Below are positions 14,776-22,290 of a stretch of 49,652 nt of DNA, in pieces; positions within the stretch are counted from its first letter, which is position 1; every line of letters starts with the position of its first letter. The DNA is from Eggerthellaceae bacterium UBA3686. GTDB lineage: Bacteria > Actinomycetota > Coriobacteriia > Coriobacteriales > Eggerthellaceae. A model generated the notes under the pieces. It was not told where the DNA came from. It ran no database searches and was given only the letters and a program-made list of their open reading frames with translations. The translations under genes and the position numbers were made by a program. The stretch lies in assembly GCA_002371495.1 (NCBI GenBank), contig DFIX01000021.1:119194-168845 (forward strand), read 5' to 3'.

Positions 14776-16206
14776 ATGGCATTTGCTACCGTACTGAATA
14801 CCTTCTGTGCGTCGTTGGGATGCTCGAATAAGGAGCTAGCCGAGAGCTGCGGAATATCGATGTCGGCTTTATCGCGGTATCGTAACGGCAAGAGGACCCC
14901 TCGGGCGGGTTCCGATGTGATTAACCAGCTTGCAGGCGGCATCTCGAAGATTGCCCAGGAACGGGGGGTCGCGTCGGCCTCTTCCGAGGTCGCGGTTCGC
15001 GACGCGTTGCGCAACGGCCTGGTTAACGTTCAACCGTTGGGGCCGAGCTTTTCGGCACGCGTCGATTCCCTGATGAAGCTCCTCGGCGTGAAGAACGCTG
15101 ATGTTGCCGTGCCCTTGCATTTGGACTCCTCGTACATTTCCCGTATTCGCAGGGGCGAGAGAACACCCAACGATAAAAAACGCTTTGCGGGCGTCGTGGC
15201 GCAGGTCGCTGCGCTGCGCTGCATGGAACGTGGCATGCTGGACGAGGTGGTCTCACTAGTGGGAGCGGCCGAATCTCAGTGGAAGGCCGACCAGCTCGAC
15301 ATCGACAATGTCGGGGTTCTCAGCGAGGTGATCGCGCGCTGGTTGCTTGGCAATCAGGTCGTCGAGTCCGATATTGCGGCGGTAGATACGCTTCTGCGGG
15401 ATATTGACAACCGCTATTGGCAAGAAGTGCTCGACAAGTCGCGGAACAGCAAGTCTGTTCTTTCGTGCGCGATAAAGAGCGGCGAGCGGCATAGCGAGCG
15501 ACCAGTGTTCTTCTGTGGCGAAAACTTCATGTGGCGCGCCGAAATGGCTTTTCTCGAAGGCGCGAGCGAATGCGGTGCGAAGAACCTATTCATGAGCAGC
15601 GATATGCCGGCCCTCGAGACGGTGATGTCGCCCGAGAACATGGCAAGGTATCAGCAGGGAGTGCTCGAGCTCATCGACAAAGGGTGCCACGTGACGGTCG
15701 TGCACAGCACAGACCGACCGCTTCGTGAGACGCTGCAGTCGCTGCAGATGTGGGTCCCCCTGTACATGACCGGCAAAGTTACGCCTTTGTATCTCGAGGG
15801 CGCCACCAGCCGCCTGTTCTGCCATGTGAATAACGTGTGCGAATGTTGCGCAATGGCCAGCGAGGCGGTTCGCGGCCACGAAGAGGCGGGCAGGTATTAT
15901 CTGACGTTCAATCCCGAGGATATCGAGTACTATCGCTCTAAAATGGATTTCATACTCGAGCAGACCTCGGTTCTTCTCGAGCTTTACCGCAACGACGACG
16001 AAGAGGGCATGCGCAAGTTCGAGCGCGAAGATGCATTGCGGCAAGCTACCGGGCGTGGCCGCGAAATCCGAGCCGGCCAATACGACAATCTTCGCATCAT
16101 GCTATATCAGGGCGACTGCGTTGTCGTTTACTCGAATCATCCGCTGCAGCATCGTATCGTCATACGTCATCCCAAGTTGCGCTACGTTGTTTCGCATATG
16201 GCTTAA
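14776..16206 (+). CDS. Double-HTH (XRE-like) regulator with an unrecognised C-terminal domain
   Basis: The 476-residue protein begins with an XRE-type helix-turn-helix (about residues 8-45: SNKELAESCGISMSALSRYRNGKRTPR). A second HTH-like segment follows at about 98-135 (NADVAVPLHLDSSYISRIRRGERTPN). Residues 150-476 are a large mixed alpha/beta region with no family I can name. It holds a Cys-rich stretch, LFCHVNNVCECC (near 350), and a histidine segment CHVTVVHSTDRPLRE (near 304) that recalls phospholipase-D-like ligand sensors, though no full HKD motif is present. The start follows AAGGGG by five nt. It sits alone after an AT-rich 125-nt gap. It probably binds DNA and senses something in its C-terminal domain; the target is unknown. 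Confidence 0.65.
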   Translation: MAFATVLNTFCASLGCSNKELAESCGISMSALSRYRNGKRTPRAGSDVINQLAGGISKIAQERGVASASSEVAVRDALRNGLVNVQPLGPSFSARVDSLMKLLGVKNADVAVPLHLDSSYISRIRRGERTPNDKKRFAGVVAQVAALRCMERGMLDEVVSLVGAAESQWKADQLDIDNVGVLSEVIARWLLGNQVVESDIAAVDTLLRDIDNRYWQEVLDKSRNSKSVLSCAIKSGERHSERPVFFCGENFMWRAEMAFLEGASECGAKNLFMSSDMPALETVMSPENMARYQQGVLELIDKGCHVTVVHSTDRPLRETLQSLQMWVPLYMTGKVTPLYLEGATSRLFCHVNNVCECCAMASEAVRGHEEAGRYYLTFNPEDIEYYRSKMDFILEQTSVLLELYRNDDEEGMRKFEREDALRQATGRGREIRAGQYDNLRIMLYQGDCVVVYSNHPLQHRIVIRHPKLRYVVSHMA

Positions 16207-16263
16207 CGCGTTACAGTATACTGAGGCCTACTTCGTATCAGCGTTTCTGAAAGTGCGGGCCCC

Positions 16264-16953
16264 ATGTCTACAGCCGATACTTCGCATCTGCCGTTCCAGA
16301 AGTTTTCGTTTACGCTCATACGGGGGCGACAGCCTCGCGTATTGCTTCGCATGTCGGCGGCCGAGGAGGGGTCGTATGAACTCCATGTACTGAAGGGCTC
16401 GGCGGCAAACCCTTTGACGCAGTTCACGCGCATAGTACCTTTCGAGGTGGCAGAGAGGTTGAACCAGGGGCTCCAGAGCGCCGGCGTGCTCGGATGGGAA
16501 GAGGAGTACGGCGACGACCCCGCCCGGGAGTCGCTTCGTTGGACGCTGTCGATTGTGTTCAAAGAAGGGGTTTTCGCCCTGACTTCGAAAGGAGGAAGCT
16601 CGGTTCCGGCAGGGTTCGACGAGTTGCTCGAAGAGCTGTACAGGATCGATTTTCCGCGCCCTGCTCAAAGTGGACCTTCCGATGGCATTCGTCAGCGCGT
16701 GCTTTCCGATATTGGCGGGTTCGATTACGCTCAGCTTGCCGGAGCGATGGAAGCCGGTGGCTTAGACGGGCTCGATGCGTCGCAAATGGTCAACCTGCTT
16801 TCCGAGGCTCGCTCTAATCCGCGTGCGTTGCAGGAGCGCATGCGCGAAGAATTCAGGCGAATGCCGCCAGACCAGCAGGAGCGCATGCTCGACGCGCTGG
16901 CTTCTTCCGGTATGGCGTCGCGTGCCTGGTGGGAGCGCTTCCTTCGCGGCTAA
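16264..16953 (+). CDS. Conserved-looking protein of unknown function
   Basis: The 229-residue product has no motif I recognise. Residues 10-110 alternate hydrophobic and charged residues as in a beta-rich domain (FSFTLIRGRQPRVLLRM, WTLSIVFKEGVFALT). Residues 125-229 are helical and charged (ALQERMREEFRRMPPDQQERML), ending WWERFLRG. There is no signal peptide or membrane segment. The start ATG lacks a clear ribosome site; a possible -10, TATACT, lies at 16216-16221. It lies 57 nt downstream of the double-HTH gene and on the same strand, so the two may be linked. Its 3' end overlaps the end of dtd by 4 nt (convergent). Confidence 0.6.
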   Translation: MSTADTSHLPFQKFSFTLIRGRQPRVLLRMSAAEEGSYELHVLKGSAANPLTQFTRIVPFEVAERLNQGLQSAGVLGWEEEYGDDPARESLRWTLSIVFKEGVFALTSKGGSSVPAGFDELLEELYRIDFPRPAQSGPSDGIRQRVLSDIGGFDYAQLAGAMEAGGLDGLDASQMVNLLSEARSNPRALQERMREEFRRMPPDQQERMLDALASSGMASRAWWERFLRG

Positions 16954-17435
16954 GCCTTTGGTTGCTCGCGGTCTTTGCGCGGCCGCGCAAGCTCGTCGGT
17001 ATCGAGGAGCACGGTAAAGGGGCCGTCGTTCACAAGGCTGACCTGCATGTCGGCTCCGAATGAGCCGCAGCCGACATGGCGCACGTCTTCGCGCGCCCGT
17101 TGCACGAACAGTTCGTAGAGCTGTTCGGACAATTCGGGATCGCCTGCTTGCGAGAACGACGGCCGATTGCCTTTGCGGCAGTCGGCGTACAGGGTGAATT
17201 GCGACACGATGAGCACTTCGCCGTCGGTGTCGCCAAGCGATGCACCAGTGTGCTTTTCCCCATCGGGGAAAATCCGCAATTTGAAGATTTTGGACCAGAG
17301 CTTTTCGACCTCTTGGGGTCCGTCGCCTTGGCCTATTCCCAGAAAAATTAGGAAACCAGGACCGCATGACCCGATTTCGCGGCCATCGACGGTTACGTTT
17401 GCGTTGGAAACGCGTTGAATCACTGCACGCACCAT
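16950..17435 (-). CDS. dtd: D-aminoacyl-tRNA deacylase
   Basis: Dtd hydrolyses D-amino acids (and glycine mischarged on tRNA-Ala) from tRNA, protecting translation. The 161-residue product has the N-terminal MRAVIQRV-like start (MVRAVIQRVSNANVTVDG), the catalytic SQFTLYADCRKGNRPSF near residues 78-94 and the cross-subunit motif VSLVNDGPFT near 131-140, where the usual Gly-Pro pair is kept. It ends with a basic tail. The ribosome site AAAGGAG lies before the ATG on the minus strand. It is divergent from recN, whose start is only 30 nt away, so their promoter regions overlap. Confidence 0.95.
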   Translation of the reverse strand: MVRAVIQRVSNANVTVDGREIGSCGPGFLIFLGIGQGDGPQEVEKLWSKIFKLRIFPDGEKHTGASLGDTDGEVLIVSQFTLYADCRKGNRPSFSQAGDPELSEQLYELFVQRAREDVRHVGCGSFGADMQVSLVNDGPFTVLLDTDELARPRKDREQPKA

Positions 17436-17453
17436 TCGCTCCTTTCGGCACGG

Positions 17454-17466
17454 TATAATTCTCGCA
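17454..17466 (+). promoter_or_regulatory. Likely leaderless recN promoter
   Basis: A perfect -10 TATAAT (17454-17459) lies six nt before the recN ATG (17466). The expected transcription start therefore falls on or beside the A of the start codon. No Shine-Dalgarno sequence precedes this ATG, in agreement with a leaderless mRNA. No good -35 is visible. Confidence 0.45.
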
Positions 17467-19112
17467 TGATTGACGAGATTCAGGTACAGAATTTAGCGCT
17501 CATACGCGACGCGTCGTTGCGCCCCTGCGAGGGTCTGACGGTTATCACCGGCGAGACCGGTGCGGGCAAAACCGCGCTTCTTTCGGCTCTGAAATTGCTC
17601 ATGGGCGCTCGTGCCAATGCCGATATGGTACGGGACGGCGAAGACGGCTTGTCCGTGTCGGGCCGGCTGTTCATCGCCCGCGATTGCTCGGAGGGGCGCG
17701 AGGACGAGACGGTTGTCGTTCGAAGGGTCGGAAGCGACGGGCGTTCGCGCACGAGTGTTAACGGGTCGATGGCAAGCGTGGGCGAGCTTGCTGAGCTGGT
17801 TGGTCCTACGGTTGATCTTTGCGGTCAGTTCGAGCACCAGCAGCTCATGAAAACGCCGAATCATGTTCGAATGCTCGATGCCTGGGCTGCCGACCAGGTT
17901 GGCGTAGCTCTCGAAGACTATCGCAAGGCATATGCGCGCGCTCTTAAGGCTGCTGCCGACCTCGAGCGCGTTCGCGATGCGGGCAAGGCTTCTTCGGCGA
18001 AGATCGACGAAGCGCGATTTGCAATCAAGCGAATCGACGAAGTGGATCCGAAACCGGGCGAGTACGAGCAGCTCGCGCACGATTTAGAAATCGCCGAGCA
18101 TGCCGAGGCGCTTGCCCGCGCAGTCGAAGCGGCCCATGAGGCGCTTTCGGGCGATGCGGGGGCTTTGGATACGTTGAACGCAGCTGCATCGGCGCTCGAA
18201 ACTGCTGGTCGTTATGACAACGAGCTTGCGCAGCTGGCAGCGTCGCTTCGCGAGGCGGGCTATGTTTTGGAAGACGTCTCGGCGCAATCCCGCGATTACC
18301 GCGATCGCGTTGAGTTCGATGCCGAGACTTTGGCATTCCAGCAAGAGCGCTATTCACTTATGCAAGGGCTCCTGAGGTCGTATGGCCCGCGCATGGAAGA
18401 CGTGTTCGCGGCTCGGGACGAGGCGGCCGAGGCCATCTCGCTTGTCGACGATTCCGAGGCGAGGCTCAAGGCCGCGCAGAGCGAGCTCGATGAGGCCGAG
18501 TCTTCGTTGGCATCGGTGGCTGACGCTCTCGACGAGGCTCGTGCCCGGGTCGCGCCCCGTTTTGCCGAGCTTGTTTCACATATCATGAGGCGTTTGCAGA
18601 TGGGTGGTGCCGAGCTGGTCTGCTCGTCTGTGCGGCTCGACCGGCATTCCTGGACCCAGACAGGGCCCTCTTCTTTCGAATTCCTTTACCGGCCTGGTAA
18701 AGGGATGCAAGCACGGCCCCTTGCCCGCATCGCCTCGGGTGGCGAGGTGAGCCGCGTCATGCTGGCGGCCAAGGTTGTCTTGGGCGCTCAGGACGACGTA
18801 GATACGCTTGTGTTCGATGAGGTCGACGCTGGCGTGGGCGGCGCCGTGGCGGTTGCCTTAGCCGACGTGATTGCGGATTTGGCGCGTACCCATCAGATAA
18901 TCGTCGTCACACACCTGGCCCAGGTTGCCGTGCGGGGCGATGTACATTACGTCGTAAGCCGCGCGCAGGGGCAAGATGGTCCCGAGACGGTGCTTCGCCG
19001 CGTTGACGGCGAAGAGCGCGAAGCCGAGATTGCCCGCATGCTCTCGGGCTCTACCACCGAAACCTCCCTCGCCCACGCTCGCGAGCTCCTGCAACAGAGT
19101 GCCAATGAATAG
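17466..19112 (+). CDS. recN: DNA repair protein RecN
   Basis: RecN is an SMC-like ATPase acting at double-strand breaks. The 548-residue product has the N-terminal half-ATPase with GETGAGKTALL near residue 29, the family-typical CGQFEHQQLMKT near 120, and a long helical, coiled-coil-like middle (about 150-370). The C-terminal half has signature ASGGEVSRVML near 424, Walker B TLVFDEVDAGVGG near 447 and the VVTHLAQVA switch near 480. The ATG at 17466 gives the usual N-terminus (IDEIQVQNLALI); a start at 17415 would add 17 residues inside the divergent dtd promoter region. After the stop the DNA runs into repeat pair B. Confidence 0.95.
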   Translation: MIDEIQVQNLALIRDASLRPCEGLTVITGETGAGKTALLSALKLLMGARANADMVRDGEDGLSVSGRLFIARDCSEGREDETVVVRRVGSDGRSRTSVNGSMASVGELAELVGPTVDLCGQFEHQQLMKTPNHVRMLDAWAADQVGVALEDYRKAYARALKAAADLERVRDAGKASSAKIDEARFAIKRIDEVDPKPGEYEQLAHDLEIAEHAEALARAVEAAHEALSGDAGALDTLNAAASALETAGRYDNELAQLAASLREAGYVLEDVSAQSRDYRDRVEFDAETLAFQQERYSLMQGLLRSYGPRMEDVFAARDEAAEAISLVDDSEARLKAAQSELDEAESSLASVADALDEARARVAPRFAELVSHIMRRLQMGGAELVCSSVRLDRHSWTQTGPSSFEFLYRPGKGMQARPLARIASGGEVSRVMLAAKVVLGAQDDVDTLVFDEVDAGVGGAVAVALADVIADLARTHQIIVVTHLAQVAVRGDVHYVVSRAQGQDGPETVLRRVDGEEREAEIARMLSGSTTETSLAHARELLQQSANE

Positions 19113-19143
19113 CTTGCCTCTGTTCTGGTCTTTTTATCCCGCC

Positions 19144-19254
19144 GCGGTTCGGCAATCGGGGGCGCGCTCCGGCTTGGCTTCGGCTAAACCTAAGTGTATT
19201 TAAAAGTTTGTGCCTGCAGAATCGCCGGAGTCACGCCCCCGATTGCCGAACCGC
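19144..19254 (+). repeat. Large hairpin repeat, unit 3 (plus orientation, pair B)
   Basis: The 21-nt arm 19144-19164 (beginning GCGGTTCGGCAATC) is perfectly complementary to 19234-19254. The conserved CTCCGGC/GCCGGAG stem is at 19167-19173 and 19224-19230. The loop begins TTGGCTTCGGCTAAACCTA and ends TGCCTGCAGAATC, as in units 2 and 4. The arm sequence differs from units 1 and 2 at matching positions on both strands. Confidence 0.85.
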
Positions 19255-19317
19255 TTCGTCAACTAAGGCAAAGGGCGTTTTGGGTGCACAACACGTTCAG
19301 CCAAATCGTTTAACGTA

Positions 19318-19429
19318 GCGAATCGCCATGCGGGGGCGTGACTCCGGCGATTCTGCAGGCACTGTCTTCCAAAACTCATATAGGTTTAGCCGAAGCCAAG
19401 CCGGAGCGCGCCCCTGCGCGCCGAATCGC
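19318..19429 (-). repeat. Large hairpin repeat, unit 4 (minus orientation, pair B, degraded arm)
   Basis: The architecture and loop ends match the other units on the minus strand. The conserved 7-bp stem is at 19342-19348 and 19400-19406. The outer arms (19318-19338 and 19409-19429) still align, but 5 of 21 positions no longer pair, unlike the perfect arms of units 1-3. It faces unit 3 across 63 nt. Confidence 0.8.
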
Positions 19430-19494
19430 GGTGGGACGGTTTACGGAGGCTTGGGCGGTTTGGGTAATGTTGATAAAAAGTGGCAATTATTGTC

Positions 19495-19524
19495 TTGACA
19501 GGGGTTGCTTTAATGCGCTAAAGT
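19495..19524 (+). promoter_or_regulatory. Promoter of the T-box/ECF operon
   Basis: A consensus -35 TTGACA (19495-19500) and a -10 TAAAGT (19519-19524) are separated by 18 nt. Transcription would begin near 19531, just before the T-box structure. Confidence 0.6.
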
Positions 19525-19530
19525 GCGCTT

Positions 19531-19826
19531 CAATCGAATAGCTCGAAACCGTTGAGGCGAAAGTCAAGCCATCATGGGCGCTTACAGAGAGCGGGCGTTG
19601 CTGAGAGTCCCGTAGCAAGCCGGGTGGTAAATGGATCGCCGAGGGAAAGGGGAAAGGCCGAGCATCGCGAGGCCGAGTATCTGGACCGTGAGCCCGCGTT
19701 AGAGGCAGAGCGTGTGATGGCACGTTCACGAGTGGGTCCTTAGGGACCAAGCAAAGGTGGCACCGCAGGTCATAAAGCCTGTCCTTTGAGACTTCGTAAG
19801 AAGTCGCGAAGGACAGGCTTTTTTGG
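19531..19826 (+). promoter_or_regulatory. T-box riboswitch, tryptophan-type
   Basis: The leader shows the Stem I distal region AGAGAGCGGGCGTTGCTGAG (19584-19603), as in classic transcriptional T-boxes. A candidate specifier codon TGG sits in AAATGGATCGCC (about 19627-19638). The conserved T-box AGGTGGCACCGC lies at 19755-19766 and a terminator follows directly. In known T-boxes, uncharged tRNA pairs with the specifier and with the T-box bulge, forming an antiterminator. UGG means tRNA-Trp, which fits the TrpP-like transporter just downstream. The T-box core is clear; the specifier choice is read by eye. Confidence 0.85.
19776..19824 (+). terminator. T-box regulated terminator
   Basis: AAGCCTGTCCTT (19776-19787) pairs with AAGGACAGGCTT (19809-19820). 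An inner GACTTC/GAAGTC stem lies within, and T residues follow. Its 5' side begins ten nt after the T-box core, the standard position for an alternative to the antiterminator. Confidence 0.85.
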
Positions 19827-19912
19827 TTTGCGGCAACGACGACTTCGGGTGGTTCGAGAAAACCGGATGGTCGGGGCAAAGGGCTCCGGCCAAGACAGAA
19901 AGGAATCGAAAA

Positions 19913-20485
19913 ATGTCGAACGCCAACACTGCTGCGAAGCGCGTCATCGCAACCGCCGAGGTAGAGAAGAAGGGACTGGGTACTCAAGATCTTATCCTCG
20001 TCGCCGTTCTCTTAGCTGCAGGTGCGGTCCTGAAGCTTACGGTGGCATCGTTTTTGTCGTTTGCGGGGATGAAGCCTAACTTCGTTATCGCCATGTATTG
20101 CCTGGCCATCATTCTCACGCGTCCTAAAGTCTCGCAGGCTGTGGTCATCGGATTGCTCGCGGGCGTTATGTGCCAGATTCCGATGCTCAATGCTACCCCG
20201 CTCGTGAATATACCGTCTGAGCTCTTGGGCGCGCTCGCATGTGGGCTGCTCATTTACGTTCCCATGAAGATTGGCGGAAAGCTCGACCTGAACCCAGTTG
20301 TCACGACATTCCTCTCGACTGTTGTATCGGGCTATACGTTCGCCATTATCGTTGGGATGATGAACGGCCTGGCGTTGCCGGTCATCTTCGTGACGTATGC
20401 CGTCATGGTGTTCGGGACTGCCGCTTTCAACGCTATCCTCGTCCAGATTCTGACCCCGCTTCTGCGCAAGGTTCTCAAGAAGTAA
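19913..20485 (+). CDS. trpP: TrpP-like substrate-binding (S) component of an ECF transporter
   Basis: The 190-residue membrane protein has about five hydrophobic segments between residues 25 and 180 (LILVAVLLAAGAVLKLTV, FVIAMYCLAIILT, VVIGLLAGVMCQIPML, ELLGALACGLLIYVP, VTTFLSTVVSGYTFAIIVG, LPVIFVTYAVMVF). Its size and pattern fit ECF S components and resemble TrpP. Such proteins bind the solute and toggle in the membrane on the EcfAA'T module. Tryptophan as substrate is inferred from resemblance plus the Trp-type T-box. The start ATG at 19913 follows AAAGGA; a frame from 19823 would begin inside the terminator. Genes for two ATPases and EcfT follow, so this is a dedicated (group I-like) transporter. 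Confidence 0.8.
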   Translation: MSNANTAAKRVIATAEVEKKGLGTQDLILVAVLLAAGAVLKLTVASFLSFAGMKPNFVIAMYCLAIILTRPKVSQAVVIGLLAGVMCQIPMLNATPLVNIPSELLGALACGLLIYVPMKIGGKLDLNPVVTTFLSTVVSGYTFAIIVGMMNGLALPVIFVTYAVMVFGTAAFNAILVQILTPLLRKVLKK

Positions 20486-20511
20486 CAGGACCGTGCCGTC
20501 TTTGGTCGGCG

Positions 20512-20556
20512 ATGGGCTGGGAGAAACTGCTTTTCGGCCCATTTACCTTTTTGCAC
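20512..20556 (+). terminator. Possible partial terminator inside the ECF operon
   Basis: ATGGGC (20512-20517) pairs with GCCCAT (20537-20542), with an inner GAAA/TTTC stem, followed by TTACCTTTTT. It lies between the S-component gene and the first ATPase gene and could reduce downstream expression. Confidence 0.5.
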
Positions 20557-20584
20557 CTACATCGTTTTTCTGTTGGAGAAGCGC

Positions 20585-21424
20585 ATGATTGAAATCAAGG
20601 ACTTTACGTTTCGGTACCGCGAAAGCTCGTCGCCGGTTGTCGAGGGAATCAACCTCGTGATTCCTGATGGCGCGTTCGTAGGAATCACAGGCTCGGCAGG
20701 CTCTGGTAAGTCGACGTTGACCTATGCGATGAACGGCATCGTTCCCCATTGTTATCCAGGGGACTTCTTCGGTTCCGTCACCGTTGGCGGGCTCGACACC
20801 TGCGAAGCGAGCCTTACCGATATTTCCCGAATTGTCGGAAGCGTGTGTCAAGACATCGATTCCCAGATCGTCACGTCAATCGTCGAAGACGAGATGCTCT
20901 ACGGTCTTGAAAACTTCGGATTTGCCCACGACCAAATCGAGGGCCGCATAGGCCGAGCCCTTGCCGACATGGGTATCGCCGATTTGCGTTCTAGGGTAAT
21001 CGCAAGCCTTTCGGGAGGCCAGAAGCAAAAGGTGGCAATCGCGTCGATTCTTGCCCTGGAGCCGAAAGTGCTCGTGCTGGACGAGCCAACTGCCGAGCTC
21101 GATCCCGCGAGCTCGCTTCAGGTTTTCGGGCTGCTTGCCCGCTATGCGCGCGAGCATGGCACTACCGTCGTCGTAGTCGAGCAGAAAATCGCCCTGCTTT
21201 CACAATTCGCAGACATGCTCGTCATAGTCGATGGTGGCAAGATTCGTTTCGCCGATGCGCCCGCTGATGTTCTCGCGTATTCTGAAGAGCTGCTCGAAAT
21301 CGGAGTCAATTGCCCACGTGCAACCACGCTCATGAACAGGCTGGCGGCCACGGGTCTTTATGCAGGTCCGGTTTGTCGAGATGTCGAAGAGGCGTGCCGG
21401 GCGCTTTCGGAGGTGATCTTGTGA
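20585..21424 (+). CDS. ECF transporter ATPase, first subunit
   Basis: The 279-residue ABC ATPase powers the ECF transporter. It has Walker A GSAGSGKST near residue 39, a Q-loop QDIDSQ near 96, the normal signature LSGGQKQKVAIAS near 143, Walker B VLVLDEPTAELDP near 163 and the switch segment VVVVEQKI, where the usual His is replaced by Gln. The chosen ATG follows TTGGAGAA by six nt; a TTG at 20573 is an alternative. The 3' end overlaps the next gene by GTGA. With the second ATPase it should form a heterodimer that couples to EcfT. Confidence 0.92.
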   Translation: MIEIKDFTFRYRESSSPVVEGINLVIPDGAFVGITGSAGSGKSTLTYAMNGIVPHCYPGDFFGSVTVGGLDTCEASLTDISRIVGSVCQDIDSQIVTSIVEDEMLYGLENFGFAHDQIEGRIGRALADMGIADLRSRVIASLSGGQKQKVAIASILALEPKVLVLDEPTAELDPASSLQVFGLLARYAREHGTTVVVVEQKIALLSQFADMLVIVDGGKIRFADAPADVLAYSEELLEIGVNCPRATTLMNRLAATGLYAGPVCRDVEEACRALSEVIL

Positions 21425-22290
21425 CCATCGAATTCAGGGACGTGCATGCGTCATACGATACCGATACCCCGATTCTTAAAGGCGTGTCGTTTCATGTGGA
21501 CGACGGCGAGTTCGTCGCATTCGTCGGCACGAACGGAGCGGGCAAGTCTACGACGATGCGCCTGGTAAACGGCCTTCTGAAACCAGAAAAGGGCGAGGTG
21601 CTCATCGACGGCGTTTCGACGGTCGAGCTCAAGACGAGCGAGCTTGCGCGTCGGGTGGGGTTCCTGTTCCAGAACCCCGACAACCAGATCTGTTCGAGCA
21701 CGGTGCGCGAAGAGCTTTTGTTTGGGTTCAGGGCGCTCGGGCGCCTCGATGCTAATGCCGAGGCGCGAGTCGAGGAGATTATCGAAGAGTTCGGGCTCAA
21801 CCCGGACGATGATCCGTTTCTGCTCAACCGCGGAACGCGCCAGCTGCTCGCCCTTGCCTCGATTGTCGTCCTGGATACGCCGGTGGTCGTGCTTGACGAG
21901 CCTACGACCGGCCTGGACTTCCGCGAGTGCGTAAAGGTCATGCGCATCATCAGGAGGCTCCATGAGTCGGGCGCGACGATTGTGATGGTATGCCACGACA
22001 TGGAGGTCGTCGCTGATTTCGCCGAGCGCGTCATCGTCATGAGCGATGGCCGAGTCGTTGACGAGGGTCCGACTTTCGAGGTGCTGAGGAATCGTCATAC
22101 GCTTGAGGTTGCGAGCCTCGTCCCGCCGCAAATCGTCGATATATCGCTTGCCTTGTCGTTAGTGAGGCAGGACTTGCGTGGTACACCAGTAACTCAAGCG
22201 AATGACTTGGACGAGATGTGCGATGCCGTCGCGCAGGTCAAGGACGTCGAATACCTTGGCGCGCGGGGCCTGGAAGGTGGTTCGCGATGA
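21421..22290 (+). CDS. ECF transporter ATPase, second subunit, with an atypical signature motif
   Basis: The 289-residue ATPase starts at GTG 21421, overlapping the previous stop and preceded by GGAGG. Walker A is GTNGAGKST near residue 38, the Q-loop FQNPDNQ lies near 83, Walker B VVLDEPTTGLD near 157 and the H-loop VCHDME near 189. The signature, however, reads LNRGTRQ (near 138) where LSGGQ is usual, so one of the two composite ATP sites in the pair may be altered. The sequence after the ATPase core (about 225-289) is a regulatory-looking tail. The next gene overlaps by ATGA. Confidence 0.9.
   Translation: MTIEFRDVHASYDTDTPILKGVSFHVDDGEFVAFVGTNGAGKSTTMRLVNGLLKPEKGEVLIDGVSTVELKTSELARRVGFLFQNPDNQICSSTVREELLFGFRALGRLDANAEARVEEIIEEFGLNPDDDPFLLNRGTRQLLALASIVVLDTPVVVLDEPTTGLDFRECVKVMRIIRRLHESGATIVMVCHDMEVVADFAERVIVMSDGRVVDEGPTFEVLRNRHTLEVASLVPPQIVDISLALSLVRQDLRGTPVTQANDLDEMCDAVAQVKDVEYLGARGLEGGSR

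Larger units (their letters stand above)
19113..19912. other. 800-nt intergenic region: repeat pair B and T-box leader
   Basis: From left to right this gap holds repeat unit 3 (19144-19254), a 63-nt spacer, repeat unit 4 (19318-19429), a promoter (19495-19524), a T-box leader with its terminator (about 19531-19826) and the translation leader of the S-component gene. Short frames across it have no ribosome sites or family resemblance and are not called. Confidence 0.75.
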
